Source: CAZDYI01 sp964509765 (GTDB lineage Bacteria > Pseudomonadota > Gammaproteobacteria > Tethybacterales > Tethybacteraceae). From it: a stretch of 8,243 bases of DNA. The notes under the pieces were generated by a model that did no database searches, was not told the origin of the DNA, and saw only the letters and a program-made list of their open reading frames with translations. Both the position numbers and the translations under genes were made by a program. Within the stretch, counting starts at the first letter, position 1. Every line of letters starts with the position of its first letter. Shown here one piece after another: positions 1-6,569 of the stretch. Location of the stretch: positions 1 to 8,243 of the forward strand of contig CAZDYI010000099.1 in assembly GCA_964509765.1 (NCBI GenBank). The letters are read 5' to 3'.

Positions 1-1856
1 AGATGTCCCGCGTCCGGACTGAGCTCGATCGCGACATCGAAATCCGCGATGGCCTCGTCGTGCCGCTCCAGGGAAGACTTCGTCTGGCCGCTCCTGAAGT
101 AGCCGTCGCTGTCCTCCGGCGCGAGTCTGATGTACTGCTCGAAATCCCGCAATGCCTCTTCAAGCTGCAGAAGCTCGGCCTTGATCAAGCCGCGGTTGTA
201 GTAGGCCACGGAATATTCGGGGTCTAGCCTGATCACGATGTCGTAATCGGTCATTGATGCATCGGTCTGGTCAAGAAAGGTAAGGGTGCGGGCGCGACTG
301 AAATATCCGTCAGGATCGTTCGGCTCCAGCCTGATGTACTCGTCATAGTCCTCGATCGCATCCTGATATTGCTCCAGATTGTGGTAAGTCAGCCCGCGAA
401 AGTAGCGCGGCAGGGAATCGTCCGGATCAAGCTTGATCGCGACGTTGTAGTCCTGCAGGGCCTCCTCGAACAGCTCAAGGCTGTAATGCGCCTCGCCGCG
501 GTAGGAATAGGCTGTGGCGTCCCCCGGGTTCAGTCGGATGTACTCGTCGAAGTCCTGCACGGCCTCGACCAGGCGGCCGAGGTTGTAGTACGCATGACCG
601 CGCATGTAGTACACCTTGGAATTGTCGGGCTGAAGGCTGATGTACCGGTCGAAGTCGGCGATGGCCTCCTCGAGTTTGTTCTGGTCGTAGAGCACCTTGC
701 CTCGCCCGTAGAGGGACTCGCTGTGGTCCGGGACCATTCTCAAGACAAGGTCGTAATCCCGCTTGGCATCCTCCAGTCTCTCGAGGCTGTAACTTGTCCT
801 CGCGCGGGCATAGTATCCGTCGGGGTCATCCGGAACGAATCCCACGTATGAATCGAGGTCTTGGGCAGACTCCTCGTGCCTGCCCAGGTAGTAGAAAGAA
901 AGTCCTCGAAAGTAATAGGCAAGATGTGTGTCGGGATCAAGCTCGATCGCCAAGTTGAAGTCCTGTATGGCACTTTCCTCGCGGTCGAGGAAATACTTGG
1001 CCATCCCCCGGTACAAGTAGCCGTCCCCGTCATCCGACTGCATCAACACATAGCTGTCGAAGTCTGTTAGGGCATCTTCTAGTTGCTCAAGGTCGAACCT
1101 GGCTTGCCCACGGGATAAATATGACTCGGCGTCCTCGGGCTGTAGCTGTATTGCCACGTCATAGTCCTGGATCGCTTCCTCGATCATCCCAAGCCGGTAT
1201 TTCGCTTTTGCTCGAATACGATGAGCGTCGAAATCTCCTGGTTGCAGCCTGATGTATTCATCCATGTCTGTGATGGCGCTCTCAGGCTTGTCAAGGAAAA
1301 AATGCGTCAGCCCTCGGAAATAGTACGGAAGGGCAGAGTTCGGCTGCAGCTCGATGGCTTGGTTGTAGTCCAGGATGGCTTCATCGAGCATGAACAGCTG
1401 TGTCTTGACGTATCCGCGGTAATAGTGGGAGTCGGAAACACCCGGGACTAGGCGAATGGCTTGATCGAAGTCGTGCAGTGCTTCTTCGTACATCTCGAGC
1501 TGGGCCTTGGCATGGCCGCGCTGATAGTACGATTCGGCGTCGTTTGGATTGTTGCGGATCGCCTCGTCGTATAGGGGAATGGATTCCTTGTATGCCTCAA
1601 GTTCGGCCTGGGCAACAATGAAGTCTGTTGGGTGTTCATTGATGTGAACTTGATTCCAATCGCTCTCCGATGCATGCAGGTCTGATCGGTCCACAGGACC
1701 GGTCCTGTTCTCTGGCCACGAGATGACTAGCTCATGCCCGACGGCTCCGGAATATCTCAGGGATGAATCCTGATTGGCAACGCTGTGACTTAGAGCGGAT
1801 GCAGTCAGGAGGATCACGCAGGTGCACAGAGGCTTGGGGAAGTAAGAACTGGTCAT
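1..1856 (-). CDS. Exported TPR-repeat protein, 3' end beyond the window
   Basis: Seen: an open minus-strand frame of 618 codons from ATG at 1856 to the left edge, with no stop in view. Residues 1-27 look like a Sec signal peptide: a short N-region ending in K8, a hydrophobic stretch of about residues 9-22, and a likely cut after S-V-A (25-27). Residues 28-77 are a linker without repeats. From about residue 72 there are 16 tandem TPR units; units 2-16 are exactly 34 residues each (106-615), with the usual G/A, Y/L, A and P positions and typical endings such as D-Y-D-x-x-I-x-L-x-P. The units are strongly acidic. Known: TPR arrays form superhelical protein-binding scaffolds. Inferred: a periplasmic or secreted scaffold; partner unknown. 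The start is chosen for its signal peptide, since the upstream Shine-Dalgarno match is poor. The missing C-terminus could hold another domain. Family call is firm, function unknown. Confidence 0.9.
   Translation of the reverse strand, partial: MTSSYFPKPLCTCVILLTASALSHSVANQDSSLRYSGAVGHELVISWPENRTGPVDRSDLHASESDWNQVHINEHPTDFIVAQAELEAYKESIPLYDEAIRNNPNDAESYYQRGHAKAQLEMYEEALHDFDQAIRLVPGVSDSHYYRGYVKTQLFMLDEAILDYNQAIELQPNSALPYYFRGLTHFFLDKPESAITDMDEYIRLQPGDFDAHRIRAKAKYRLGMIEEAIQDYDVAIQLQPEDAESYLSRGQARFDLEQLEDALTDFDSYVLMQSDDGDGYLYRGMAKYFLDREESAIQDFNLAIELDPDTHLAYYFRGLSFYYLGRHEESAQDLDSYVGFVPDDPDGYYARARTSYSLERLEDAKRDYDLVLRMVPDHSESLYGRGKVLYDQNKLEEAIADFDRYISLQPDNSKVYYMRGHAYYNLGRLVEAVQDFDEYIRLNPGDATAYSYRGEAHYSLELFEEALQDYNVAIKLDPDDSLPRYFRGLTYHNLEQYQDAIEDYDEYIRLEPNDPDGYFSRARTLTFLDQTDASMTDYDIVIRLDPEYSVAYYNRGLIKAELLQLEEALRDFEQYIRLAPEDSDGYFRSGQTKSSLERHDEAIADFDVAIELSPDAGH
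12..1541 (-). repeat. Fifteen in-phase 102-bp TPR units, with 408-bp higher-order blocks
   Basis: TPR units 2-16 each span 102 bp with no indels between them. Units 3-6 (1032-1439), 7-10 (624-1031) and 12-15 (114-521) match position by position. The first unit of each block ends D-[YF]-N-x-A-I. The second begins with Y-F-R-G-L. The third has R-A in place of the usual R-G. The fourth carries L-E-[DE]-A then D-F-[DE]-x-Y. Unit 11 (522-623) is an extra unit outside this scheme, and unit 16 (12-113) looks like the start of a further block. The resemblance is mainly at protein level; the DNA copies have diverged. Confidence 0.75.
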
Positions 1857-1898
1857 CTTTGCTGGTCTCGCAGATTGGAGCGCCAAGGAGAGTTTGTG

Positions 1899-1904
1899 AT
1901 TATA
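1899..1904 (-). promoter_or_regulatory. Consensus -10 box upstream of the TPR gene
   Basis: The minus strand reads TATAAT exactly, 42 bp upstream of the TPR-protein ATG. Transcription would begin near 1892, giving a leader of about 36 nt. The matching -35 position, around 1922-1927, is only a T-rich run and not TTGACA, so the promoter may be weak or activator-dependent. The region lies in the 198-bp gap after the DUF924 gene, so the TPR gene probably has its own transcript. Confidence 0.5.
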
Positions 1905-1991
1905 GGTTTGCGAGGAGAGGAAAAAACCCAGCTGTCCTGCCTATTCGGCATGGACGCTTGCTTACAGCCATCAGGTTGCCTCGCTATGCTT

Positions 1992-2010
1992 CAGCCTTTT
2001 TGCCAGGCTG
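1992..2010 (-). terminator. Possible hairpin terminator after the DUF924 gene
   Basis: A perfect 6-bp inverted repeat, CAGCCT / AGGCTG, encloses a 7-nt loop, 45 bp past the DUF924 stop codon. No T-run follows the stem on the minus strand, so it is not a canonical intrinsic terminator. Position is the main support. Confidence 0.3.
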
Positions 2011-2054
2011 TGGTCCGCATCGGTCTTTTCTTCAAACGGAGCAATGAGGCTGTC

Positions 2055-2672
2055 TCACTGCCCGAAGCTCTCGCCTCCTTCCTCCAGCCAGGCCCTCTCC
2101 TCAACCGTCGTCTCCCGGCCCAGCGCCTTGTTGCGGTGGGGGAAGCGGCCGAAGCGCTCGACGATCTCGAGGTGCTTCCTGGCCGATTCGGTCGCCAGGT
2201 CGGGAAAGCGACGGAACTCCTCGGGAGCGGACTCGGCAAGCTCGGCGAACAGCTTGACCGACACCCGCTGTCCCTCGAGGTCCTCCACGTGCTGGTAGGG
2301 CATGATGGCGAACATCCGCTCGCATGGAAGCATGTCCTTGAGCCTGCCCTCGGCGGCCAGCCTGCTGGAGAGGGCGAACGCCTTTGCGTCGGCCTCGAAT
2401 GCCTTGGCGGTCCCGCGATGTAGGTTGCGCGGCAGCTGGTCGAGCGCGATCACCAGCGCCGACGCCATCGCCCCGCTTTCCCCGGCGCAGCCGTCCAATT
2501 CGCCGCTTGCCGCGTCGGCGGCGAGCTGCGAAAACTTCCCCTCGATCTCCTCGTCGAGGGCCTTGTCGCTCATGAACCAGCGCTTGCCGAGCTCCTCGCT
2601 TCCCCAGCCGGTGTGGCCGAGGAACCAGAACTCGTGCAGCTCTGCCAGTCCGTCGCAAGATGCGTCGCTCAT
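2055..2672 (-). CDS. DUF924 family protein
   Basis: A complete 205-residue protein. Seen: motifs of the DUF924 family (YPO2396-like, alpha-helical and TPR-like) in the expected order. These are F-W-F at 15-17, R-W-F at 31-33, D-Q-L-P-R-N at 78-83 followed by H-R-G-T at 85-88, M-P-Y-Q-H-V-E-D at 124-131, and F-G-R-F-P-H-R-N at 174-181 followed by L-G-R-E-T-T at 184-189. Known: the family is widespread in proteobacteria and about 180-210 residues long; no biochemical role is established. No signal peptide or membrane helix is visible, so it is probably cytoplasmic. The start is supported by AGGAGG about 8 nt upstream of the ATG. It is transcribed divergently from the guanine deaminase gene with only 53 bp between the starts, so their promoters must lie side by side or overlap. 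The family call is confident; the function is not known. Confidence 0.93.
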   Translation of the reverse strand: MSDASCDGLAELHEFWFLGHTGWGSEELGKRWFMSDKALDEEIEGKFSQLAADAASGELDGCAGESGAMASALVIALDQLPRNLHRGTAKAFEADAKAFALSSRLAAEGRLKDMLPCERMFAIMPYQHVEDLEGQRVSVKLFAELAESAPEEFRRFPDLATESARKHLEIVERFGRFPHRNKALGRETTVEERAWLEEGGESFGQ

Positions 2673-2704
2673 GTTTTCCCTCCTGCTGCTGTTTCCTGCG
2701 GAAC

Positions 2705-2714
2705 TAGAATTCTA
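2705..2714. promoter_or_regulatory. 10-bp palindrome in the divergent spacer, possible shared -10 region
   Basis: The sequence TAGAATTCTA is a perfect palindrome between the divergent DUF924 and guanine deaminase starts. Each strand reads TAGAAT, one mismatch from the consensus -10 box, so it could serve transcription both ways. No good -35 box is seen 16-18 bp away on the plus strand. Transcription of the deaminase from here would leave a leader of only about 10 nt, which fits the absence of a clear Shine-Dalgarno site before its ATG. A repressor site is an alternative, and chance occurrence cannot be excluded. Confidence 0.35.
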
Positions 2715-2725
2715 TTGCTCCGGCC

Positions 2726-4024
2726 ATGAGCGGCAATCCGGTTACCAAGGCCTTTCGGGGCGAGATCTTCCACACCACCGACGACCCAGCCTCGGGCGGC
2801 CCGGACGCGGTGCGCCACCTCGAGGACGGCGTCCTTGAGGTCAGGGACGGCATGGTTGAGAGGTGCGTTCCGGCCAGGGATTCGGAACTTGCCGACGAGG
2901 CCGAAAGGCTCGACGGGCTGATCGTACCCGGCTTCGTCGACACCCACGTCCACTATCCCCAGCTCGGCGTGCTCGCGTCCTACGGGACCGAGCTCCTTGA
3001 GTGGCTCAACAAGTACACCTTCCCGCACGAGACCAGGTTCTCGGACCCCGACTTTTGCAGGACCGAGGCCAAGAGGTTCGTCGACGAGATGCTCCGCGCC
3101 GGGACCACCACGGCGCTGGTGTTCGCAACCAGTCACAAGTGCTCGGCCGACGCCTTGTTCGAGGAGGCGGACTCGCGCAACCTGCGGCTGGTGACCGGCA
3201 AGGTGCTATCCGACCGCGAGGTGCCCGACGGACTGCGCGACACGCCCGAAAGCGCGCTCGCCGACAGCCAGGAGCTGATCGACAGGTGGCACGGCAAGGG
3301 AAGGCTGGGATACGCGGTCACCCCGCGCTTCGCGGTGTCGTCCACCCCTGAGCAGCTGGAGGTCGCCGGCAGGCTGCTCAAGGACAACGAGGGCACGCTG
3401 CTCCACACCCACTACAGCGAGAGCGCGGGCGAGATCGCCAGGGTCAGCGAGCTGTTCCCGGACGCCCGCGACTACCTCGAGGTCTACGAGAGGGCTGGCC
3501 TGGTCGGCAGGCGGACCGTGCTAGCGCACTCTATCCACCCGTCCGAGGGCGAGTGGGACAGGCTCGAGCGCTCAGGGGCGGCGCTGTCGTTCTGCCCCTG
3601 CTCTAACCTGTTCATCGGCAGCGGGCTGTTCCGCGTCGCGGAGGCGACCAGGCGCGGTATCCGCTTCGGCCTCGGCAGCGACGTCGGCGGCGGGACGAGC
3701 CTGTCGCTTCTCGGCGTCATGGACGAGGCCTACAAGGTCGCGCGGATGGGCAAGTCTGACATACACCCGTTTCGGCTGTGGTACCTTGCGACGCTCGGCG
3801 GCGCCAGGGCGATGGGCCTCGGCGACAGGATCGGCAGCTTCGAGCCCGGCCGCGAGGCCGACTTCATCGTAATCGACCAGGGTGCGACGCCCCTGCTTGC
3901 CAACAGGGTGAAGGACAGCGACGACATCATGGAGCGCCTGATGGCTATCGCGGTGCTCGGCGACGACCGCAACGTCAGCGGCGTGTATGTGATGGGTGAG
4001 CGGGTTGCGGTCAGACGAGATTGA
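2726..4024 (+). CDS. guaD: Guanine deaminase
   Basis: Guanine deaminase (EC 3.5.4.3) hydrolyses guanine to xanthine and ammonia in purine catabolism or salvage; it is a cytoplasmic zinc enzyme of the amidohydrolase superfamily. Seen: 432 residues, normal for the family. The first zinc-ligand motif is H-V-H-Y-P-Q (H74, H76) after P-G-F-V-D-T. Then come P-R-F at 200-202, the H-T-H-Y-S-E motif with H229 and E232, A-H-S-I-H with H268 and a nearby glutamate E274, the segment F-C-P-C-S-N-L-F-I-G-S-G-L-F at 289-302, and G-S-D-V-G-G-G-T-S at 317-325 with metal or proton-shuttle Asp319. These distinguish it from other amidohydrolases. No catalytic residue is missing. The ATG at 2726 has no obvious Shine-Dalgarno site but gives the expected N-terminal beta domain. 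No xanthine dehydrogenase or purine permease gene is adjacent within the window. Confidence is high. Confidence 0.95.
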   Translation: MSGNPVTKAFRGEIFHTTDDPASGGPDAVRHLEDGVLEVRDGMVERCVPARDSELADEAERLDGLIVPGFVDTHVHYPQLGVLASYGTELLEWLNKYTFPHETRFSDPDFCRTEAKRFVDEMLRAGTTTALVFATSHKCSADALFEEADSRNLRLVTGKVLSDREVPDGLRDTPESALADSQELIDRWHGKGRLGYAVTPRFAVSSTPEQLEVAGRLLKDNEGTLLHTHYSESAGEIARVSELFPDARDYLEVYERAGLVGRRTVLAHSIHPSEGEWDRLERSGAALSFCPCSNLFIGSGLFRVAEATRRGIRFGLGSDVGGGTSLSLLGVMDEAYKVARMGKSDIHPFRLWYLATLGGARAMGLGDRIGSFEPGREADFIVIDQGATPLLANRVKDSDDIMERLMAIAVLGDDRNVSGVYVMGERVAVRRD

Positions 4025-4088
4025 TGGTTCCGATTCCAACAATCGACAATCTCAGTTTGGGATTCCGCATGTTGTAAAGTTAACCAAG

Positions 4089-4544
4089 ATGGAGGAAATG
4101 AGTACGGTAATGTGGGCCGTGATCGTGGCCGGCCAGGGCTTCTGGATCTTCGCCGCCGCATACTGTTCATTGGCTCTCGATGCGCAGGCCAAGCTCGAGG
4201 CTTCGCCTGACATCTCCCCACGGGAAGTTGAGCTGATGGAGCGCACGGCCAACAGGGCGAGAAGAAAAGCCTTGGTTGCGTCTGTCTTGGCCTTTGTCAT
4301 CGCCCAGCTCAGCGCAGGCGTCTTGTACTTCGCGCCGTGGTCCGAATTGTTGAACTATGCGTTTTGCTTCCTTGGGTTGTTTGTTTCAGCCGAGGCAACT
4401 ATCAAAAACTACACGTTGTACAGGAACATCACGAGGTTCGCATTGTGGAACGCGCAACGGAAACGCAAACAGAGAGGCAGGCAGGAAGCGGACGAATTGC
4501 TGAAGAAATCCGAGCTGAGAGAACAGGAAGCTCTGAATGGCTGA
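4089..4544 (+). CDS. Small membrane protein of unknown family, three predicted helices
   Basis: I do not recognise this family. Seen: with the ATG at 4089 the protein has 151 residues. Hydrophobic segments lie at about 8-30, 61-82 and 87-105, with an acidic then basic loop at 35-60. The charged tail (about 123-150) is rich in Lys, Arg, Gln and Glu and could form a helix in the cytoplasm. The start is uncertain. ATGs at 4089, 4098 and 4110 are all in frame, and the only Shine-Dalgarno-like run, GGAGGAA at 4091-4097, sits too close to 4098 and rather far from 4110. The frame stays open upstream to 3996, but that would overlap the guanine deaminase gene. The stop is 38 bp before the HEPN-MNT start, so the two could share a transcript. 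Codon use is less GC-extreme than in the flanking deaminase and TRAP genes. Probably a real gene because of its coherent membrane pattern. Confidence 0.6.
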   Translation: MEEMSTVMWAVIVAGQGFWIFAAAYCSLALDAQAKLEASPDISPREVELMERTANRARRKALVASVLAFVIAQLSAGVLYFAPWSELLNYAFCFLGLFVSAEATIKNYTLYRNITRFALWNAQRKRKQRGRQEADELLKKSELREQEALNG

Positions 4545-4582
4545 CAGAGAGTTTCTGCGCAATCCACCTTCGTTCTCAGAAG

Positions 4583-5341
4583 ATGATCCAAGACCGCATC
4601 GAAGAACACCGCCTCAGCACTGACGGACTTGAGCGGGTGACCGATCGCCTGGCTCAGTGTTGGGAAGCTTACCAGGCTGACCCAAGCAACGAGTTCGCGC
4701 GCGAAACGCTGGCGCTGCGCTTCGGTCTCGCCTTCGAGGTGTCGCACAAGCTCCTGCGGCGGTTTCTTGTGCTTTCCTCGGGGAGCGAGGAAGCCCGGCT
4801 CATGACCTTTCCGGAGCTCATCGAGCACGCCGACGACCGGAACCTGTTGCTCGGCGACCCGGTTGCGTGGGAAGAGTACAGACAGGCCAGGGGCATGTCA
4901 AGCAGCGCGTACCCAGAGGAGGTTGCTCCCGAGGTGGCCGCCCTGGTCCCGGAGTTCCTTTCGGAAGCGGAGCATCTGCGGGAAAGGATTTCGGGAACGC
5001 CAGTCATGAGCGAAACGAAGACCCAACTGGACCTGACTCCGGCACAACTGGAGATAGTCCGCAGCCGCCTCAGGCGTCACGTGCCCGACCGAACGGTGCT
5101 TGCGTACGGATCGCGCACCAAGGGAAAGGCCAGGAAACACTCTGACCTGGACATGGCGATCATGGGTGACGAACCCCTGGATTACGGGATCGTGATGGAC
5201 CTGGATGAGGACCTGTCCTGGTCGGACCTTCCCTTCAACGTGGACATCGTGGTGTGGGCAGACACTGCTGAAGGCTACAGGCGCGACGCCATCCGCGACT
5301 TTGGTATCCCCGTGCAGAAGCCCGACGCATGCTCTCCGTGA
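4583..5341 (+). CDS. HEPN-MNT fusion protein (HI0074-like domain plus nucleotidyltransferase domain)
   Basis: Seen: one 252-residue chain from ATG 4583. Residues 1-140 resemble the HI0074 / nucleotidyltransferase substrate-binding HEPN family: a helical core with R-F-G-L-A-F-E-V-S-H-K-L-L (46-58), then W-E-E-Y-R-Q-A-R and R-G-M-S-S-S-A-Y (103-110). Residues 142-252 are a minimal nucleotidyltransferase with Y-G-S-R-T-K-G (175-181), S-D-L-D (187-190) and N-V-D-I-V-V-W (219-225), giving the acidic triad D188, D190, D221. Known: HEPN and MNT partners are usually separate adjacent genes; in studied pairs the MNT protein adds AMP to the Tyr of an R-X4-H-X-Y motif and silences a HEPN RNase. Here that motif has R103 and Y110, but Ser108 replaces His. 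Inferred: an inactive or altered HEPN. An in-frame ATG at 5006 could also yield the MNT part alone. The upstream start signal is weak; the frame is open from 4337, but that part overlaps the preceding gene. Confidence 0.8.
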   Translation: MIQDRIEEHRLSTDGLERVTDRLAQCWEAYQADPSNEFARETLALRFGLAFEVSHKLLRRFLVLSSGSEEARLMTFPELIEHADDRNLLLGDPVAWEEYRQARGMSSSAYPEEVAPEVAALVPEFLSEAEHLRERISGTPVMSETKTQLDLTPAQLEIVRSRLRRHVPDRTVLAYGSRTKGKARKHSDLDMAIMGDEPLDYGIVMDLDEDLSWSDLPFNVDIVVWADTAEGYRRDAIRDFGIPVQKPDACSP

Positions 5342-5423
5342 CCAAGGCGCAGCAGAGAAAATTGATGATGTGGTAAATTCAATCTGGTTTATGGGGGTCG
5401 CCCTGGGCAAGAATGCGGTCCGC

Positions 5424-5480
5424 GCCGCCTTACCCGAGTCCCCCTTTGCCGCGTTGAAGCCGAACCCGGCGCAAGGCGGC
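5424..5480 (+). promoter_or_regulatory. Inverted repeats in the dctP leader
   Basis: An 8-bp perfect inverted repeat, GCCGCCTT (5424-5431) and AAGGCGGC (5473-5480), encloses a 41-nt loop that itself holds a small GCCG-AACC-CGGC hairpin (5459-5470). It ends 10 nt before the dctP Shine-Dalgarno site, so it could influence translation or mRNA stability, or act as an end structure for the upstream HEPN-MNT transcript. An AT-rich patch at about 5358-5392 just upstream could hold the dctP promoter, with TTGATG at 5362-5367 as a candidate -35, but no convincing -10 box is seen at normal spacing. Confidence 0.3.
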
Positions 5481-5490
5481 AACAAACCGA

Positions 5491-5497
5491 AGGAGGT
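5491..5497 (+). promoter_or_regulatory. Strong Shine-Dalgarno site fixing the dctP start
   Basis: AGGAGGT lies 5 nt upstream of the ATG at 5502. This, with the signal peptide that begins at that ATG, rejects the longer in-frame extension back to 5205. Confidence 0.9.
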
Positions 5498-5501
5498 AAC
5501 T

Positions 5502-6497
5502 ATGAAGAAACAGCTCAAGGCCGCCGCGCTAGTTGCACTCGCCTCGGCGCTCGTCGCCGGGCCCGCGCTCGCGCAGGACAAGGTCCTGCTGAGGATGTCG
5601 ACGCCGGCGTCCGCGACCGACCAGCGCTCGATCGCCCTGCAGGAGATCTTCGCCCCTGCGGTGGCGGGCTTCGCGACCTACGAGCCGCACTACAACGCCG
5701 CCCTGATCGCGCAGAACTCCGAGCTCGAGGCCATCTCCACCGGCGACCTCGAGATGTCGATCGCCTCGGCGCAGGAGCTCGCGCAGTTCTTCCCAGAGTT
5801 CTCGATCTTCGCGACCGGCTACGTCCACCAGGACGCGGCCCACCAGGTCGCGGTCTTCAACGACAGCCTGATGGACCCGTTCAAGAAGACCGTCGAGGAC
5901 GAGCTCGGGGTCAAGCTGCTCTCGGTGATGTACCTCGGCCGCCGGCACGTCAACCTGCGGCAGTGCCGCGACGAGATCGACGTCCGGACGCCGGCCGACC
6001 TCGCGCCGGTCAACCTGCGGATGCCCGGCACGGACGCCTGGCAGTTCCTCGGCCGCGCGCTCGGCGCAAACCCGACCCCGCTCGCCTTCACCGAGGTCTA
6101 CACCTCGCTGCAGACCGGCGCCATCGACGGCCAGGACAACCCGCTCCCGACAGTGGTCGACGCGAAGTTCTTCGAGGTGACCTGCCAGATAGCGCTCACC
6201 TCGCACCTGGTCGACCTTAACTACGTCGCGTTCTCGAAGGCGGTCTGGGATGGCCTGACCCCTGAGCAGCAGCGCACCGTGAAGGCGGCCGCCGAGGAGG
6301 CGTCCGAGTCAGGCCGCCGCAAGCAGCTGGCCAAGGAGGACGAGCTGGTCGCGTTCCTCGAGGGCGAGGGCATGGAGATCTACGAGCCCGACCTCGCCGC
6401 GTTCCGCTCGCACGTGCAGTCGCAGTACGTCGGCTCGGAGTTCGCGAAGTCGTGGCCTGCGGGCGTCCTCGACAGGATCAACGCCCTGGGCAACTGA
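5502..6497 (+). CDS. dctP: TRAP transporter periplasmic solute-binding protein (DctP family)
   Basis: This protein captures a solute, usually a carboxylate, in the periplasm and delivers it to a DctQM permease. Seen: 331 residues, normal length. The Sec signal peptide has K2, K3 and K6, a hydrophobic core at 7-20, and a cut after A-L-A (22-24). The DctP signature follows: T-P-A-D-L-A-P-V-N-L-R-M-P at 163-175, with Arg173 at the position that usually binds the ligand carboxylate, then L-G-A-N-P-T-P-L-A-F at 187-196, E-V-Y at 198-200 and L-Q-T-G-A-I-D-G-Q-D-N-P at 203-214. Third codon positions are almost all G or C. The gene stands alone on the plus strand and converges on dctM, whereas DctP is more often encoded beside dctQM on the same strand, so it has its own promoter and can be expressed apart from the permease. 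The substrate is not readable from the sequence. Confidence 0.95.
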   Translation: MKKQLKAAALVALASALVAGPALAQDKVLLRMSTPASATDQRSIALQEIFAPAVAGFATYEPHYNAALIAQNSELEAISTGDLEMSIASAQELAQFFPEFSIFATGYVHQDAAHQVAVFNDSLMDPFKKTVEDELGVKLLSVMYLGRRHVNLRQCRDEIDVRTPADLAPVNLRMPGTDAWQFLGRALGANPTPLAFTEVYTSLQTGAIDGQDNPLPTVVDAKFFEVTCQIALTSHLVDLNYVAFSKAVWDGLTPEQQRTVKAAAEEASESGRRKQLAKEDELVAFLEGEGMEIYEPDLAAFRSHVQSQYVGSEFAKSWPAGVLDRINALGN

Positions 6498-6523
6498 CCC
6501 GCCCCTAAAACCAACAGGCACGA

Positions 6524-6551
6524 CCCCGCCCGCGCCCAGGAGCGAGCGGGG
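6524..6551. terminator. Possible bidirectional hairpin between convergent dctP and dctM
   Basis: CCCCGCCCGC (6524-6533) pairs with GCGAGCGGGG (6542-6551) with one mismatch across an 8-nt loop. It lies in the 72-bp gap between two convergent stop codons, where a shared terminator would be expected. On the minus strand a moderately T-rich stretch ending in TTTT (6507-6510) lies some 13 nt beyond the stem; on the plus strand there is no T-run. It is therefore a plausible but not canonical intrinsic terminator. Confidence 0.45.
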
Positions 6552-6569
6552 CAGGTCGGTCCCGCGCGC

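Noticed and set aside
369..1451. Plus-strand open frames of 69-160 codons opposite the TPR gene
   Set aside because: They are antisense readings of the periodic TPR array; the minus frame shows an unbroken repeat family and signal peptide, the plus frames show no domain.
12..1541. Regular DNA repeats that might be a CRISPR array
   Set aside because: The 102-bp period matches 34-residue TPR units, copies are diverged, and there are no identical short repeats with unique spacers.
4127..4136. Palindrome TGGCCGGCCA inside the membrane-protein gene
   Set aside because: Short GC palindromes are expected by chance in GC-rich coding DNA, and the codons fit the protein frame.
4337..4582. N-terminal 82-residue extension of the HEPN-MNT gene
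   Set aside because: Most of it overlaps the preceding membrane-protein gene in another frame and has no recognisable domain; the HEPN fold begins close to the ATG at 4583.
4538..4624. 28-codon frame beginning ATG at the end of the membrane-protein gene
   Set aside because: Very short, overlaps the HEPN start in another frame, no Shine-Dalgarno site and no homology cue.
5205..5501. N-terminal extension of dctP
   Set aside because: The extension overlaps the end of the HEPN-MNT gene and has no domain; the ATG at 5502 has a strong ribosome site and begins a signal peptide.
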